A stretch of DNA of 64,000 nucleotides from Elysia crispata. Lineage: Eukaryota; Mollusca; Gastropoda; Plakobranchidae. The position numbers and the translations under genes were made by a program. Where the stretch lies: NCBI GenBank assembly GCA_033675545.1, contig JAWDGP010001951.1, forward strand, positions 852,001 to 916,000, in the 5' to 3' direction. This document shows, piece by piece, positions 1 to 22,592 of the stretch. Numbering within the stretch: the first letter of the stretch is position 1; each line of letters begins with the position of its first letter. Below the pieces are notes generated by a model, which was not told the origin of the DNA, ran no database searches, and was given only the letters and a program-made list of their open reading frames with translations.

Positions 1-227
1 TTACGTTATACTATGCCGACTATCTCAAAGCGTTTAGAAAAAAAAAAAGAAATGACTGCGAAGAGCGTATTCTCGATCTCTTGCAACATGAAATTAAAAT
101 GTTGCAATTTCAATGCTTTCAAAAGGATAGTGATTGCAGTTTTAACAATATAAATCAAAATGAAGTACGTGTATAATGATGTTGAGGATAATGATTGTGA
201 TAAAAATAAAATAATTTTAATTAGGCA

Positions 228-660
<433 letters not shown>

Positions 661-3479
661 CTCATTCTGGAATGTCGCATTATGTTCTCCAAAAAGGAGG
701 AGAAAAAACAGTAAAACTGTTACTAGATATTTTTTATTTCGTACTTCCAATTTAAGCTGCTTGTTCAAAGAGTTTGTAATGATTTCAAAAGAGACAGTCC
801 GTTTTGTTATGCTGGCATGTTTGTCTATTGTTAGCATTTTATAACTGCACCAATTCAATAAAATTGTTAGAATAACTTAAAATAGAATTACTTTAAGTCT
901 CCAAGAAATATTTATTTATATAGAAACTCTAAATGACTGACACGAGAAAATGTTAAATATAATTTTTTTTTTTTACTTTAAGAATGCTCATGTCTTGAAA
1001 TGCATTGAAAAGCCACGATCTTGAAACATTGGTGAGGATTCTTTCAATTCCGATCCACAAGTCTATTGCTCTAGAACTTGGGAGTTTGAATTCTTTTGAA
1101 AGACACTACATCTATTCAAGGTTTATAATAAAGCGTCCTTATTGAGGGGGCAAGAGAAAAAACAGTGGCAAATAAAACAAGTTCTGCATTTAATGAAGCC
1201 TAACAAAAACTCATCCTTTATTTCGCTGGTTCATTTAGCAGCAAAGAAGCCAGTGGCACTCCAGTTAACCAAGCAGAGGCGGATGCGGTGTCATCATGTT
1301 TTGGGGCGGAAATGAAAGTCGGTGATTGCTCGCGGCAGCGTGCTGAATCACGACAAAACAGTGGCAGCTTTATTGACTGTGATCATAGATGTTGTGAATA
1401 CACAGAAACGGAAGCAATTTCATGGCGCTTTAAGTTGAGCAAGAGAAAGTCTCAAAAAGCCAATTTAAATTGTAAGCCTATTTGATTTGCTGTCTCTGTA
1501 CAACTTTATGGTTTGCTTTCATTGCAAGTTGAACTTTTCATTTTTGTTATCATGAAAATCCTCGTGTTTTTTTTTTTTTCCTTTTTTGTTTTTGTCATGC
1601 TTAGTTTGTTTCAGACATTGTTTCGATATTCTAAATTGAAATATAAGCTGCTCGTACCAAAAAGCCAATAATTCTTTGAGAAAATACAATGATTTACAGA
1701 TTTACATTTGCTCAAACATATGGTTTGTTTCTCTCACTTGAACCAATCCATGTTAATTGAGATTTGACAGATTTTGAAAACCGTATCATTGGAATGTTTG
1801 AACGACAAACTGTTGGAATATTCAACTTCTAGTGGGTTTTTTTATATACTTTATTTCTGACATGCGCATCTTTAAGTATGGATTTTTTTTTAATTTATTA
1901 GCTTTTAAACTCTACAAGTTCTAAGGATTATGTGGGACCATTTATCCGTTACATTTGACGTTATGCTTATTGAATCTCAACCCTCAATTCTTAGGAAAAA
2001 AACAACTTTTTAAAAGACTGAAAAGTGATAGCTTTTTGTAATGTTTGAGGTGTAGAATCACGTACTTGCAAAATCTGCCTACTTTCCAGGTTGTATCTTT
2101 CCATGCCTGAAATATCATTAAGATCAAAACATTTGCCAAGTTTAATTATCGATTAATGCGCAGCCTCTTCAAATGGATTTAGCTTAGGCAGCCGATTGTT
2201 TCAAAGATAATATGCCAAAAAATTCAGCAAGAATAGTTAGCTTATTTTGTAAAACCCATTTATAGGTTCTTTGAAAAATCAATTAATTTGAATCGTAAAA
2301 TAAATGGGTAGGTCTGAATATCCGCAAGATAGTGCCCCTTTAGGCATCTTAATTGCTTCTCAATAAGCGTTTAAAGGTATCTTCGAATAGATTTATAAAG
2401 AGCAAAATCAGTTGATTTCTCATATTAAAATTGATTTGTTGCACTTTTTGGAGTGAAAAAAGAAATCAATTGAATAGAATAACTAATATTATCCCCAAAT
2501 ATCTTTTTCATCTCTAACAAAAAATTACCATTGAATGATTTAATTGACTGCATTGGTGACTTAGTGGTGACTACCTCCATCACAACAAATAAACATATCG
2601 GAACAAATATTTGACATACATTTCTGCTAGATTCTGCAAATAATATAATAAATAGTTACATCTGAAATTTTCAACTTTATTTGGGTATACTTCACCGATT
2701 TCCTTTTATTGATTATGCTGGTATATTATCAGTATGTGTATGCTGCTATTCTAGCTGGAAAGAGCGAGACAGCTGGAGCCGTAAATGTGTTTAATGAACT
2801 GTAATAACAAATATCCTCTATGAGTTGCTGAAAAATTATTCTGGGTATCTAAAAAGAGACAAACCAAAAAATGTGCGTTTGAAGGTTGTTTCCATAGAAT
2901 GTGGAAAAAAGCAAAGAAAAGAATGTTTGACTCAACACTGGAAGCATATTTTGACAGACTTAAGTTGATGAAAAAGGTTTGCTTTCACTCAAACAAATAA
3001 AAACAGCTCATCTAACTGTGGATGGGCGAATATCGTTACTAAGTTTTCTTTTATCTGCATTTTGAACATTAAATTTGTCCCAAAAATAAAAAAGGAGTCC
3101 TAGCTTGAAGGTTCAATCCCACTCTTAAAACCATAAAGTGCGTATTTGAGATGGAAGAAATGGCGGTGGACGGAACAGACCACGCATCAGATTGGAATAA
3201 TTGATACAACAGCCGCTCGATAGTTGGTTAGAGAGAAAAAAAGTGAGGATGGTAACGTCCGTGGGGGATAATAAGAGCGTAGCATCGGTACCCAGCACGA
3301 TGTGTATAGATTATACCATAAATATCAACTAAACTTAAAGCAAAACAAAAAGAATATCTTTACCCTTCTCTATTCGGTTCCTAGATCATTCCCTTCCCCT
3401 GCCCATACACTTTCGATTATTTCCTGCCCAGCTCCTCAATTTTCATATCTTTTTACAAGTGCATTCCTTCCTTCTCTTC
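661..3479. other. Non-coding AT-rich stretch with one possible ORF
   Basis: AT-rich sequence with no recognisable gene. The only coding-like piece is the open stretch at 1204-1485, listed separately. A B-box-like GGTTCAATCC lies near 3112 without a convincing A box. I see no transposon ends here. Confidence 0.5.
1204..1485 (+). CDS. Unrecognised open stretch, possible exon or old repeat fragment
   Basis: About 94 codons stay open in one frame, ending in a TGA after the residues NCKPI. The stretch is clearly richer in GC than its surroundings and has a non-repetitive, Cys- and charge-containing translation (for example SGSFIDCDHRCCEYTE). A pyrimidine-rich run ending in TAG at about 1236-1238 could be a splice acceptor, but I see no good donor at the other end. 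No domain is recognised. It could be an internal or terminal exon of an unknown gene, a decayed transposon piece, or chance. Confidence 0.2.
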   Translation, partial: QKLILYFAGSFSSKEASGTPVNQAEADAVSSCFGAEMKVGDCSRQRAESRQNSGSFIDCDHRCCEYTETEAISWRFKLSKRKSQKANLNCKPI

Positions 3480-3505
3480 AACACACACACACACACACAC
3501 ACACA
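3480..3505. repeat. (CA)n microsatellite
   Basis: Pure run of about 12 CA units. Confidence 0.9.
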
Positions 3506-4128
3506 GAGACCAACCCCTTTTTCTGCTACCTTTCTCAAGTTGTAAATAATAATTCGCATCCTACCTAGAACTCGCTTATTTATCTTTCTTCACACGGCTT
3601 TCTTCTTTGAATGTTTCACCTAATTTCGCAAGTGAATTCTCTGCCTTTCTCTGTCTGCCTCTGTATCGCTATTTGTCTCTCTTTTCTGACAAACGCTTTA
3701 TCAACCATTTTTTGTTTTTTTTGTTTTCCCTTTTATTATTCTTAAAGCTAGGCATCTAGCCTTCAATATATCTTTTCACAATAGCCTGAAGACGTTCTTA
3801 ATAGTAGTCAAGGTTTTTAATGAAAGTGTAAGACTTTTCAATGTCTTTTATATCAGAACTAGAAATATTGATCATAAAAAACACAATTATCTTGATGAAA
3901 CTCACGCTCACATAAAAATAGCAGGGATACAAAGACCAACAAAGCGTAGAAATAACTGTAAAGATGAGATTACTGAGAAATACTTAGGGCAACACCACAT
4001 GACTATGAGAAACGTACCACCAGTTTCCTATTTTTGTTGAAAAAGTAAGGACATATTGCTAACATTAAGTCATGGAACTAGTGAGTCATTTTCAAATATC
4101 ATTAAATTTTATGCATTTCATCATACCT

Positions 4129-4696
<568 letters not shown>

Positions 4697-5718
4697 CCCG
4701 AGCCACGCATCAAGAACACCGCGAATACACTAAGGAATCTGAACCGGTCAAAAGCTTTGTCGCTATATTTAAGTAATACCACTGCTCAAATGTGCAAATA
4801 TTCAAGACGGGGAAAATGAGTAGACAAAACGCCACTAACGGCAAAACATATTATATCCTATCACAACAATAGCCCTGGTGGTGTCTTCAGAATGCTTTCC
4901 TTGAAAGAGAGAGCTTATCGAATCTAACAACATAATTATGGTTTGTCCAACTCCACCCCACTGACAGTTAATCAAGCGCACATCACCTCTATTTGTTTTT
5001 TTCATTGAAGTTGGTCCACAGAGGAAGAACGTATATGCACATTGACAGGCCGTTAGGTTGGCAGGAGGAAAAAAAATTAAACGTAAATTCTCAAATTCAT
5101 AAGATTTTAAATTGTCGAAAAAAACAAAATCTGTGTAAACGTATTTTAAGGCAGAGAGCCGCCTCGCTAGAGTTTGATTTCATTAATACCTAGGGAACGT
5201 ATAAAAACATTTGATTTTTTTAGACTGAATTTCAACCGGTGAAATAAAATCAAGATCTATAATTATTGTTACTTTATTATGATCACATTAACACCTTTTC
5301 AACTGATGGTGAGGTATAGACTATAACTATGATCCATTGTGTTCAGAGCACTATGAACAATATTCCATCCAACAGTCTTTACAAATTCAAATATAGAGGT
5401 AATGACGGTTTCACATGGTTATTTATCCTCTCATGGACCAATCATTACAAAAAAACAAACAACCAACAAACAAACAAAAAAAAAAAAAAAGCGACAACCC
5501 AGGAATCAAACAATGTTCACTAATCTGATCAATCCACAAAATGTTGCCTCCAAACGGTCACTGAAAACCTTTCAGTACTCTTTTCTTTTTGCTGCCACAA
5601 AAGATTGCTACTTTTAATTCTCCTCCAAGTCACAATACTTAAAATATCCAGTTTTTTTCTTTCTGTCTGCCTAGTTTTATTACGTGTATGTTTAATTTTT
5701 TTGTCCTTTTTACCTTAG

Positions 5719-5910
5719 TTGCCAAGAACGAAAAGCCAAGACCTTTTTACACCAGGAAGCCATGAAGAAATGTTGGGGGACATCGTATGGAGGAAAGAAA
5801 CCATGGACGAAGCAGTAATGATACGGACTAAGCTAGCCTTAAGGGCGTTCTCTAGCGCTAACTATTCTCAAATAGCCCATGATCTCCCTAATGAGGCCTC
5901 TCTGGACTAG
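5719..5910 (+). CDS. Unrecognised 63-codon ORF
   Basis: A balanced, non-repetitive translation (contains KSQDLFTPGSHEEMLGDIVW and RAFSSANYSQIAHDLPN). A pyrimidine-rich tract ending in TTAG lies just upstream and could be a splice acceptor. Base composition is nearer to coding than the flanks. I recognise no family. It may be an exon of an unknown gene, part of an old repeat, or chance. Confidence 0.2.
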   Translation: MPRTKSQDLFTPGSHEEMLGDIVWRKETMDEAVMIRTKLALRAFSSANYSQIAHDLPNEASLD

Positions 5911-6294
5911 ACTATCCTGATGAGGCTGACCAAATGACCATTGGCGGCTTTGGGTGGACACAATGAGAGTTTGGTACCAAGAACAAAGCGCACTGAACTC
6001 TGGGAAATCGACGTTAATGTCAAGTTTGCCCCTAAAGGCTTTCCTTAGTTCAATTATACTGTACTTTCTGTGTATCGCGTCGCACAGTGTAAATAAGTGC
6101 GACTAGGGTGACTCTAGGGCAAGGAGGTTATTAAGCGCTTATTTTTACTTGCGCAACCGTAACCATCAAGGGTTAATGAACCATAATATTCAGTAGAGCC
6201 AATTTATTTTTTTTTCGATTAAAACGTGTGGATAATTTGATTAATCTGATACTTTTTCTTTTCGATTCATATGATTTTATTGCTTTGCTATTGC

Positions 6295-6296
<2 letters not shown>

Positions 6297-6345
<49 letters not shown>
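6297..6345. repeat. (TA)n microsatellite
   Basis: About 24 TA units, followed by a short TG-rich tail. Confidence 0.95.
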
Positions 6346-6348
<3 letters not shown>

Positions 6349-7927
6349 CGTGTGTGTGTCTATGTATAATATAATATATATTGTCTTATAAACCCTAAGT
6401 ATTATTTTGATAAACTTTTAGTTATTCTGTCTCATTGCAATTGAGTAAAAGCAAAGTTTCTGTTTGTCTACGCTACTGTACTATTTTTTTTAAACAGTTT
6501 GCATTGCGGAATAATAATATAAAAGTCACCGTGGAAAAAGTACATATATTATTTGGGTACTACACGTACTTTCTTCTTTGTGTTTAAGGGGGAAAAAATG
6601 GTTGGATTTTTTTTAAATTGTGGATTTATCATTTAACATCAGTTTTTCTCTCAAAGTAGTACTTTTTCTAATCGTCTACATGCTAAGATATGTTAATTAC
6701 TGACTATATTACTCTGCTTTTTACGATCTAGAATTGAACCAATTTTAATGAACTACTGTAGGAAACACTGGCACTTGATGTGATAAGAATTCCGCTACTT
6801 GGTTCTTTATTTTACAATCAACTTTATAAAGTGATATAGATTTTTTTCTCTCAGGCAATCTGGCAGGAAATTTAAGGGGCGTCATGCAATGTAGAATCAC
6901 GTTTGTTTGTAGATTTTGGATTTTTGTTCTGGAGCAAAAGGGTCTGTCTTAAATTGAACTTAAAATTTTCTTGGTCTCGGCTATAAAAAAAAACAACAAC
7001 AAACTGTAACACATTATTATACTCATGCACAGTTAAAAAAAAATAAAAATAAAAGTAAACTATACAAAGTTATTGAAATGGTCTCATCATGCAACAATTA
7101 GTGTAATATCCCTTAATTTTCAGATCTGGATTATTATGACGACAGATAAAATTAAAAGATTCTTCATTTCTTCCTGAATGCATGATTATTAACGTTTTAT
7201 AAGTCAATACCGTCTAATCAATACAACTCTTTGTTGTCTTCATGGTTTTTTTTTTTTCGTGCATATGTTATTACAAAAGTTTTCAGACTTTCCTTAGAGA
7301 AAGTTATGTTTATTTCATACTAGAATTTCTATATTTATTAATTTTCTGTTGCCCGAAATTTTGTTTGTCTTCTTATTGAATCAATTTCTTTAAAGACTAA
7401 TTAGCTTTTTGTACTTTAAGATACTTTGTGCTGTGATATTTCAAACTTTAAGCGAGATAATGTGTTTGACAAGAGAATGCAACTGTTTTGTTTTCAGCGA
7501 CTAAGTGCAAAAATCTGTACAATGACAGAGATCAATCAGCTCCCATTAAGCCTTTAAATGATGCTATAAATCTCAGAAAGCAATGTCAAATTTTGTATCC
7601 TCGAGAATGATATTTACTGTTAGGGTTAATTTGAAGCATAGTTAGCTGAGCATGTTGCCCATACAAAATACGTTCACATTCATAACTCAGCAGAATACTT
7701 AAAGGATGCTTGAACCAGACTTTACAAAAATAAACAATAATAATATAACTTCAGTTGAAAGGTTCATATTCTTTATAAATTTGCATCTTTAACTTTAAAA
7801 TCACACATTGCAGTATTTGCGTTTCAGTGTATTGTACTAGGACTGTCTGATAAAATTCAAGTGTCTTGCATATATGATATTAGCAAGTTCTTACATATAC
7901 TAAAAGAGAGGAAATATAGAGTGTATC

Positions 7928-7930
<3 letters not shown>

Positions 7931-7991
<61 letters not shown>

Positions 7992-8042
7992 AAGAGAGAG
8001 AGAAAGGGAGACAGAGAGACAGAGAGAGACAGAGAGACAGAG

Positions 8043-8132
<90 letters not shown>
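7931..8132. repeat. (GA)n microsatellite, about 200 bp
   Basis: Two long GA tracts separated by an interrupted stretch (about 7980-8045) with GC, AAAG and ACAGAG variants. The three overlapping Ser-Leu ORFs on the minus strand are artefacts of this array. Confidence 0.95.
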
Positions 8133-8137
<5 letters not shown>

Positions 8138-9161
8138 GGCTGAAATAGACAATCACAGAGAAACAGATACACTAAAAAAAAAAATCCAAGGATGAAATCA
8201 GTTTACACAATTGCAAAAGCATCAACAATAACAATAACAGCTACACCATTGGCAGTTCAGATAAAATGCCCATGGGTAAATTACATGTATAAATTAGGTT
8301 TATCCTAACACAGACAGCGAAAGGGAAACAAGCAGAGAAACAGATGCAGTGTTGTAAGGACAGAAGTTATACTATTACAAATGTGTTTTTATTTTTCTAT
8401 CTTGCCTACATGGTGCTTTTGTGAAAAATAACAAAATGAAAAAAAAAAAAGAGCGATAGATGGATACCTGCAAAATATCAAGCATTATGAGTATCAAAAC
8501 CAAAACAAAACACATTTTTTTCATAGCATGATTGTTAAAAGATCCATATAAAAACATAAGAAACTGCCACAGATAACAGTCTGCAATATATGAATGAAGG
8601 AAACAGTTATTATCAATACATAATTTTAATTGGTTCTATTTTCAACTTAACACAGACATTTAAAAATTGAACTAGATGAAGAAAATAATAAACAGCCAAA
8701 GATTGTAGCAAAGTGGTAATGTTGGAGTTAGATGATGTTGTAGAAACTATTGGCAGAAGACATAGTATTACTAAAAAGCAGTCATATCAGCTGTTGAAGT
8801 GGCTTGAGTATTGAAAAAAGCAAAAGTATATTTTCAATGAGATAAAAATAACACATCAATTGTTTTTCCATTTCAAGATTTGACAAAGAAAACAATTTTG
8901 TTACATTTTTTTTTTGCCTAAGATTGATCTTACAAAATCTTTGTCGTTAAAAATTGTAACTGTTTTAAATTCTTTTTACACTATACCACTATATGTATTT
9001 TTAAGAAAAAACAAGCTTTATAACTTGAAAACATTCAGCAATCTCAACTTCACGTTGATTTAAGTTACAGGTACTCAAAAAATCATATAGCACGATCATA
9101 TTATCCCCTTTCAATAAGAAAATACATTTCATAGTATTCTGTTTTTTTTTTGTTTTGTTTT

Positions 9162-9167
9162 TTTATT
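9162..9167 (-). terminator. Candidate poly(A) signal for BBIP1
   Basis: The plus strand reads TTTATT, that is AATAAA on the minus strand, about 325 nt past the BBIP1 stop. It is the nearest canonical hexamer I found downstream. AATAAA is common by chance in AT-rich DNA. Confidence 0.4.
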
Positions 9168-9490
9168 ATTAAGGCAAGATCCATTACCATACCTTTCAAA
9201 GGCATGAATGGGTGTTTCACAGTAAAAAGAAAAAGAATGAAGTCCCCAGTTTCTTTTGCTATTGAATTCACCTCCAGCATTCACGGAAACATTCTCTTGT
9301 GAACTCAATACTTAAAATTGAAACTGCATTGGTATAATCTAGAAAGTAGTATCTGGACTGCAAAAAATGGACATTACCCCAATTCTTATCAGATTTACCA
9401 TTTGCAGTACAGCACAAAAGAATTAAAATCAGAACTCTATTCCAGCTCTGAAACGTCCTTCACATCATTCTCCAATCTTTAGCCCTTCGA

Positions 9491-9721
9491 TTAATGCAAG
9501 CCCCCACCAAATTCTCTTGAAGCCTGTATTCTCTCTTGCCTGTCTTGTTCTTTGACTTCTTCCTGAGCTTCTCTCTGCATCTTCTCCATCTTCTCTAGTG
9601 TGACTGACTTGAGAGGGAGAAGTTTTGGTTTACAGAGCACCACTGTAGGCATGTCTTCCTGATACACCTGACCTTTCTTTGGGAGCCACTCACTGATTTT
9701 ACCTTGACTGGCTCCAGACAT
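9491..9721 (-). CDS. BBIP1: BBSome-interacting protein 1 (BBIP1/BBIP10)
   Basis: A complete 76-aa protein in one open stretch, close to the 71-92 aa of vertebrate isoforms. The hallmark core [16 protein letters not shown] lies at about residues 29-44, preceded by [17 protein letters not shown], which matches the vertebrate LPKQG...VEDI/TMV segment. A Glu/Gln/Arg-rich helix follows and then a divergent end, SREFGGGLH. From family knowledge, BBIP1 is the smallest BBSome subunit; it helps assemble this coat for ciliary membrane-protein trafficking and has been linked to microtubule stability. It has no signal peptide or membrane segment. On the minus strand a pyrimidine-containing tract ending in AG lies one base before the ATG, so the 5' UTR is probably split by an intron. 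The next gene, THOC3, diverges from it about 3.5 kb away. Confidence 0.9.
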   Translation of the reverse strand: MSGASQGKISEWLPKKGQVYQEDMPTVVLCKPKLLPLKSVTLEKMEKMQREAQEEVKEQDRQERIQASREFGGGLH

Positions 9722-10955
9722 TCTGATTTGATAGAAAAATGATTATAAAAACAATTATATGAAATGAAATTGGATGTGCAGATGGAGCTAGATATTTTTA
9801 TAACAGTTTATATCATATTAGCAGCTTTCTTTCTTCTTTTAAATTAAAATTTGCTTATTCGCAACTGGTTTTTTTCTAGTCTCTTGAACCATCTTATCAT
9901 CACTTTGAGTTGAAGTTAAAAAGTTCCACTTCTTCGTTTCTTTCAACATCCTTTGAAGGAGAAGGGAAGGAAAAAAGCGATTATTTCTTGTGTTGAATCT
10001 TTTCCTTCAAGGAGATCTAGTCTACTGTAACCTATAGTCGAGCTCGGATTCTTTGAATTCAATTGGGGATTTTTCAATTTATATGCACACCATCAGTTAC
10101 AGTACCCATATTTTTCTTCAAATCATGATCCATTTTTAGTTTGTTTCAAAAGTGTATATATTTCCAGATAAACGAATCATTGCTTTTAATATAATATATA
10201 ATGAGATTCGTTTTAATTTGTAATGATTCAACAAAAAGCTGCTGTGATTGTTATCTCCATGCCTCATAACTTGTATGATAATCCGTTAGACAAAGATTAA
10301 ACAGTTGATAGTTTTATAAAGAAAAACTTTCCTGCCTCAGTTTTTCACCTCAGTTTCAGTAACATAAGTGTATTAAAACTGGTGCAAAAGACATTTTTGC
10401 TGAATCTATTCTTGTGTTTTCTCTATATTTATGTACTATTAATTGTGACCGTTATGTCCAAGAACTTAATTTTTCCCAGGGCATCACAAAAAGTTGTGAT
10501 TCAAAATTGCTTTCTTACGTTTTACTAATATCTGAACTAAAAAGAGAGTTTTTTTAATCTTTTGTCTAAAAGAAGTAAAATGAAGAAAACTGTTTGGCTC
10601 TGATATATCAAGGACTTAACACATTGATTAAAAATTGCTAGAAATTCTTCAACTGCTTTCAGAAACGTTTTCTTCTTACCTCTCTATCTCTTGTATATTG
10701 CAATTCAATTTTGAAATAATGAATTGCTTTCCAAATTTGTTTTTAATGCATATTTCAAGTAAGGCCCATAGAAAATTCATTTCACAGGCTTTACTGCATT
10801 ATGTGCCACTTTGTTGATGGTGTAATCCAAATTTAGTAAAAATCTGTTGAATTAATTTATGTTGCAATGGAACGCTAATGTTTTTGCTTTTCTTGTGAAT
10901 TTTAAATTTAGGCTGAATTAGGTATGCCCTATTGTTTAGCCCCTAACTTTTGCTA

Positions 10956-10958
<3 letters not shown>

Positions 10959-11038
<80 letters not shown>
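10959..11038. repeat. (CT)n microsatellite
   Basis: About 39 CT units. The Ser-Leu ORF through it is an artefact. Confidence 0.95.
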
Positions 11039-11039
<1 letters not shown>

Positions 11040-11714
11040 TTGCCTTCCTTGTGCTAAAATGTTAAGAGATAAGCTGTTTTTGTTAGCTGTCTTTGACTCT
11101 TTTTATCGCTAACTCATGCCTGACTGTAAGAATTGGAGGTCAAAATTTAATCTTCTAGGCCCTGACTTATGTCTGGCGCAGTCTCTTTCACTCTCCCTCT
11201 CTCTCTCACACACACACACAGACATAGCACTGCATCTCTCATCACACACACACAAATCTCATTGTTCATGATAAAAATTTGTATACTATCTAAATAAGTT
11301 TTCGCAGCACTTTTTGTTCAGAAAGTTAGTTTGACCAGAAAGAGATAGTGTTAGTTACTTGTTATAAACAGAACGTATATGAAAGAAAATCATAAAGATT
11401 TGATGGTACCGATTTGATCAGGTCAGTTCCATCCATCTATGATAAAAGATGCAATTTACAATTCATTTTGTCGCAAGCCACAATGGGTCTAACCTTAATT
11501 TAACGATACTCCTTGAAAACCGATGACGCATTGAACATGTATGTCTTTTTAGTGAGCTTCTCGCCTCTGTTATCCAAGTAACGAACTGCACTAACGTTTT
11601 AAAGCCAATAAGTCTAAAATGATAATAAAATAAAATTCTCAACGATAATACCTCAGCACTATCTAATTGAAAGTCAAAAGATTCTAATTGACCATTGCGA
11701 GACAGAAATAATTC

Positions 11715-11733
11715 AGATCTAGATCTAGATCTA
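11715..11733. repeat. AGATCT palindromic hexamer run
   Basis: Three overlapping AGATCTAG units. Similar runs occur at about 13,522-13,537, 13,565-13,577, 13,679-13,691, 14,717-14,729, 14,777-14,799 and 52,963-52,979, so it is a dispersed motif in this genome. Confidence 0.8.
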
Positions 11734-13255
11734 AATCAAACACCTGTTGGGAATAAGCATCTAAAGCCCTTTACATTACCTTAAATATTAATGCAGAGAA
11801 TAAGTTAGTCTTCTGATTTTCATTCAGCTTCCAAATTGCTGGGAACCTTGTCTGATGAAAATAATGCAATGGTGTAGTTCTACCTCTAACTCTAGTATCA
11901 GGGTCTTGGTCTTGTCTGGTTAGAAAAGGTAAACTGAGAACAACAGCCAAATTTACAACGCTAGTTTTTTGTTGTCAGGCAAAACAATTTCTAACTGTGG
12001 TAACTGGAGTGAGCTCCCTTCGGCTTGATTTTACGGAGAAGATACAATGCAAATCACCTTGTTTAAAAAAAAACAATACGTTTCTATGCTGCTCGTAGAG
12101 CCTATGCCCCATCATTCTTTTTTTTTTTTAACTTTCTGTTCCTTCTCCATGTTTCAATATCCTTCATTGTCTTTCCACATTATTTCATATGAATCCCTAA
12201 ATCCTCTTTTTTGTGCAGACTGCAATATTTTGAAATTAATAATAACGAATGTGAAGACTATACATTTTGTGACTTGTTAATTTCAACAAGTGGTAACATT
12301 TCGAGGAGGAGAAATTCAGCAAAGGGCCAATGGATTTGTAACTATGGCACTCATATACAAATAATGTAACATAGCTTTAACGTTACATTGAAAAAAGAAC
12401 ACAAACATACAAAGACACACACACACACACATATATATATAATTTGTATCTTTTAACCTACAAAATTACATACACCCCACATAAAAGACCTCTAAAATAT
12501 TAATTTTCGTGTTCATTGCAACCAATACTGTACAGGCATGTAATAGTGAGGATTATACGAGTAATACAAATTCTATAATGGTTTAAGGCATTTATATGAT
12601 GCTGAATATTTATGCAAGATCAAAATTACGAAAAAGAGATATAAAACAAACAAAAAAAACAAAAACAAACTCCAAACAAACAAACCCAAAAACACACCGT
12701 TTGTAAGGCAGGAAGGATGTGTAGGAAAATTCAGTTAATACTGAATGTGGGGGAAAGTGTAGTGAATTTATTAGGTATGTAGGCTATAGTTAGCCCAATC
12801 TTTACATAATTGCAAGGTGCCTAAAATTGGTTCTTCTTATAGCTCACTAAGAATATTTTACTTATTTTTTTTTAAGGAAACCATTGCTTTAAGGTGGCAA
12901 AGAAAGTTAGCCGTTTTGAAAAACAGTCTAGTCCTATATAATACATACTTTTGCGATAAAAGACGTCAAGTAGAAAAAAAAAAACGTTTAAAATTTTTTT
13001 GGTTTTGTATCTTTATCAGGCTTTGTTATCAAAGATGATGAAGCCAAATCGATTACATCATTATACTCACTAAGAGCGCTAGTTTGGAAGTTGAAGTAGG
13101 AAGAGCGTTCTAATTAGTCTGTCTAATAAGTAGTTTTATTTAATTTTCCAAATTTGAATCAATTTGTCGATTTCAAGTGAAATATGACTGTATTATGTGA
13201 TAATTTTCGTCGATGCTTTACTTTTGTCATCATTCACCGCCTATCAAGTATCAAA

Positions 13256-21483
<8,228 letters not shown>

Positions 21484-21610
21484 TCGCAACCATTTTTTTT
21501 CTCCCAGTTATTACTTAATGAATTTGTTATCTGCAAAATCACTGCCTTTCTTATTGTTTAACTTCTAAATGTGAAAAATGAAACCCTGTATAAGGTTTCA
21601 TAATCAGGGC

Positions 21611-21616
21611 AATAAA
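21611..21616 (+). terminator. THOC3: Candidate THOC3 poly(A) signal
   Basis: AATAAA 128 nt after the stop. A second AATAAA lies at 21855-21860. Either or both could be used. Confidence 0.55.
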
Positions 21617-22592
21617 ATTCACATTCTCTTCAAGCATGTTAAATAATTTTGAGTTTTGCAACTCAAAATTTAGAATTGTATAAATTTAATCAACATAAAA
21701 ATGTTTTTATCTTGAAATTCAGGAATGTTTAGTGGAATGTTGAATGCTTTATCCCTCCCATAGCTTTTTTTACATTTTATGGCGTAACATGATATGAAAA
21801 AGATATATAATCTTTGTTTGCAAGGGAGAGAGTGGAATGGCTTTTAAATGTTGGAATAAAACATAAATTACTGAAAAGTTTTCTCCCTTCTTAAAGTTTT
21901 TGAGTATGTTAATGTACATATAAAATCAATGTTTCTTTAAGAAACTGAAAAAAGTTGACAGTTAGTTAACAAACCAACATTTAATGGTCTACAAGTTGTG
22001 TAAAGAAAGAATAAAAACAATAAGTGGTGGTCTGCAGCATATGTGAAAGATGAAAGTTAAAAATCATGAGTTGAATTGTCTTTAAAGTACATGCATCTTC
22101 TTTAGATCAACTGAAGGTGTATCAATGCAGCAGGGGTTGAGAATTATCTAAGAAAATAAAAGGGTTTTTTTTGTTTATAAGTATTTTCAAAGGTTTTGAC
22201 CAACAGAACACTATTTATTATTCTCTTGATTAGAAATTACATCAGGAATGAAGAATTAGGAAGGTTGAACAACACTATTCTTGGGAAAATACATTCATAT
22301 TTAAAGTAATGAAGACTGTTTTGCTTATTTTGAATCTCCTTTATATTCACTACATTGATCACACATTTTTGTGATTGCAAAGAATGTTTAACAGCAATTA
22401 GCTATAGGAACAGTTAGTTTATACACCGGTAATAACTCCTGGTTGCCTCAAAAGATAATCTCTTAATCTATGAGGGTACAATTGGATTACAGTGCTGGAA
22501 AAGTGAAACAAATACTTATATATGTTAAATTTGCTGTAGCCTCTTAATTTAACTCTTATGATGTGAACTACTCGATTGAGAAAGTTAAAATA

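Larger units (their letters stand above)
4697..9490. other. Non-coding AT-rich stretch upstream of the BBIP1 3' end
   Basis: Contains the 5719-5910 ORF, an (AT)n and a (GA)n array, listed separately. Otherwise I see only AT-rich sequence with homopolymer tracts and no recognisable gene. Confidence 0.5.
9722..13255. other. Intergenic region between divergent BBIP1 and THOC3
   Basis: AT-rich, non-coding. It contains a (CT)n array, a (CA)n(TA)n tract near 12,417-12,440, a short CA run near 11,207 and a run of the AGATCT palindrome at 11,715-11,733. The promoters of both flanking genes should lie here, but I cannot place either from a clear motif. Confidence 0.5.

Noticed and set aside
13184-13255. 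Upstream in-frame ATG for THOC3
   Set aside because: The 24 extra residues (MTVLCDNFRRC...) are not THOC3-like; the ATG at 13256 starts at the conserved region.
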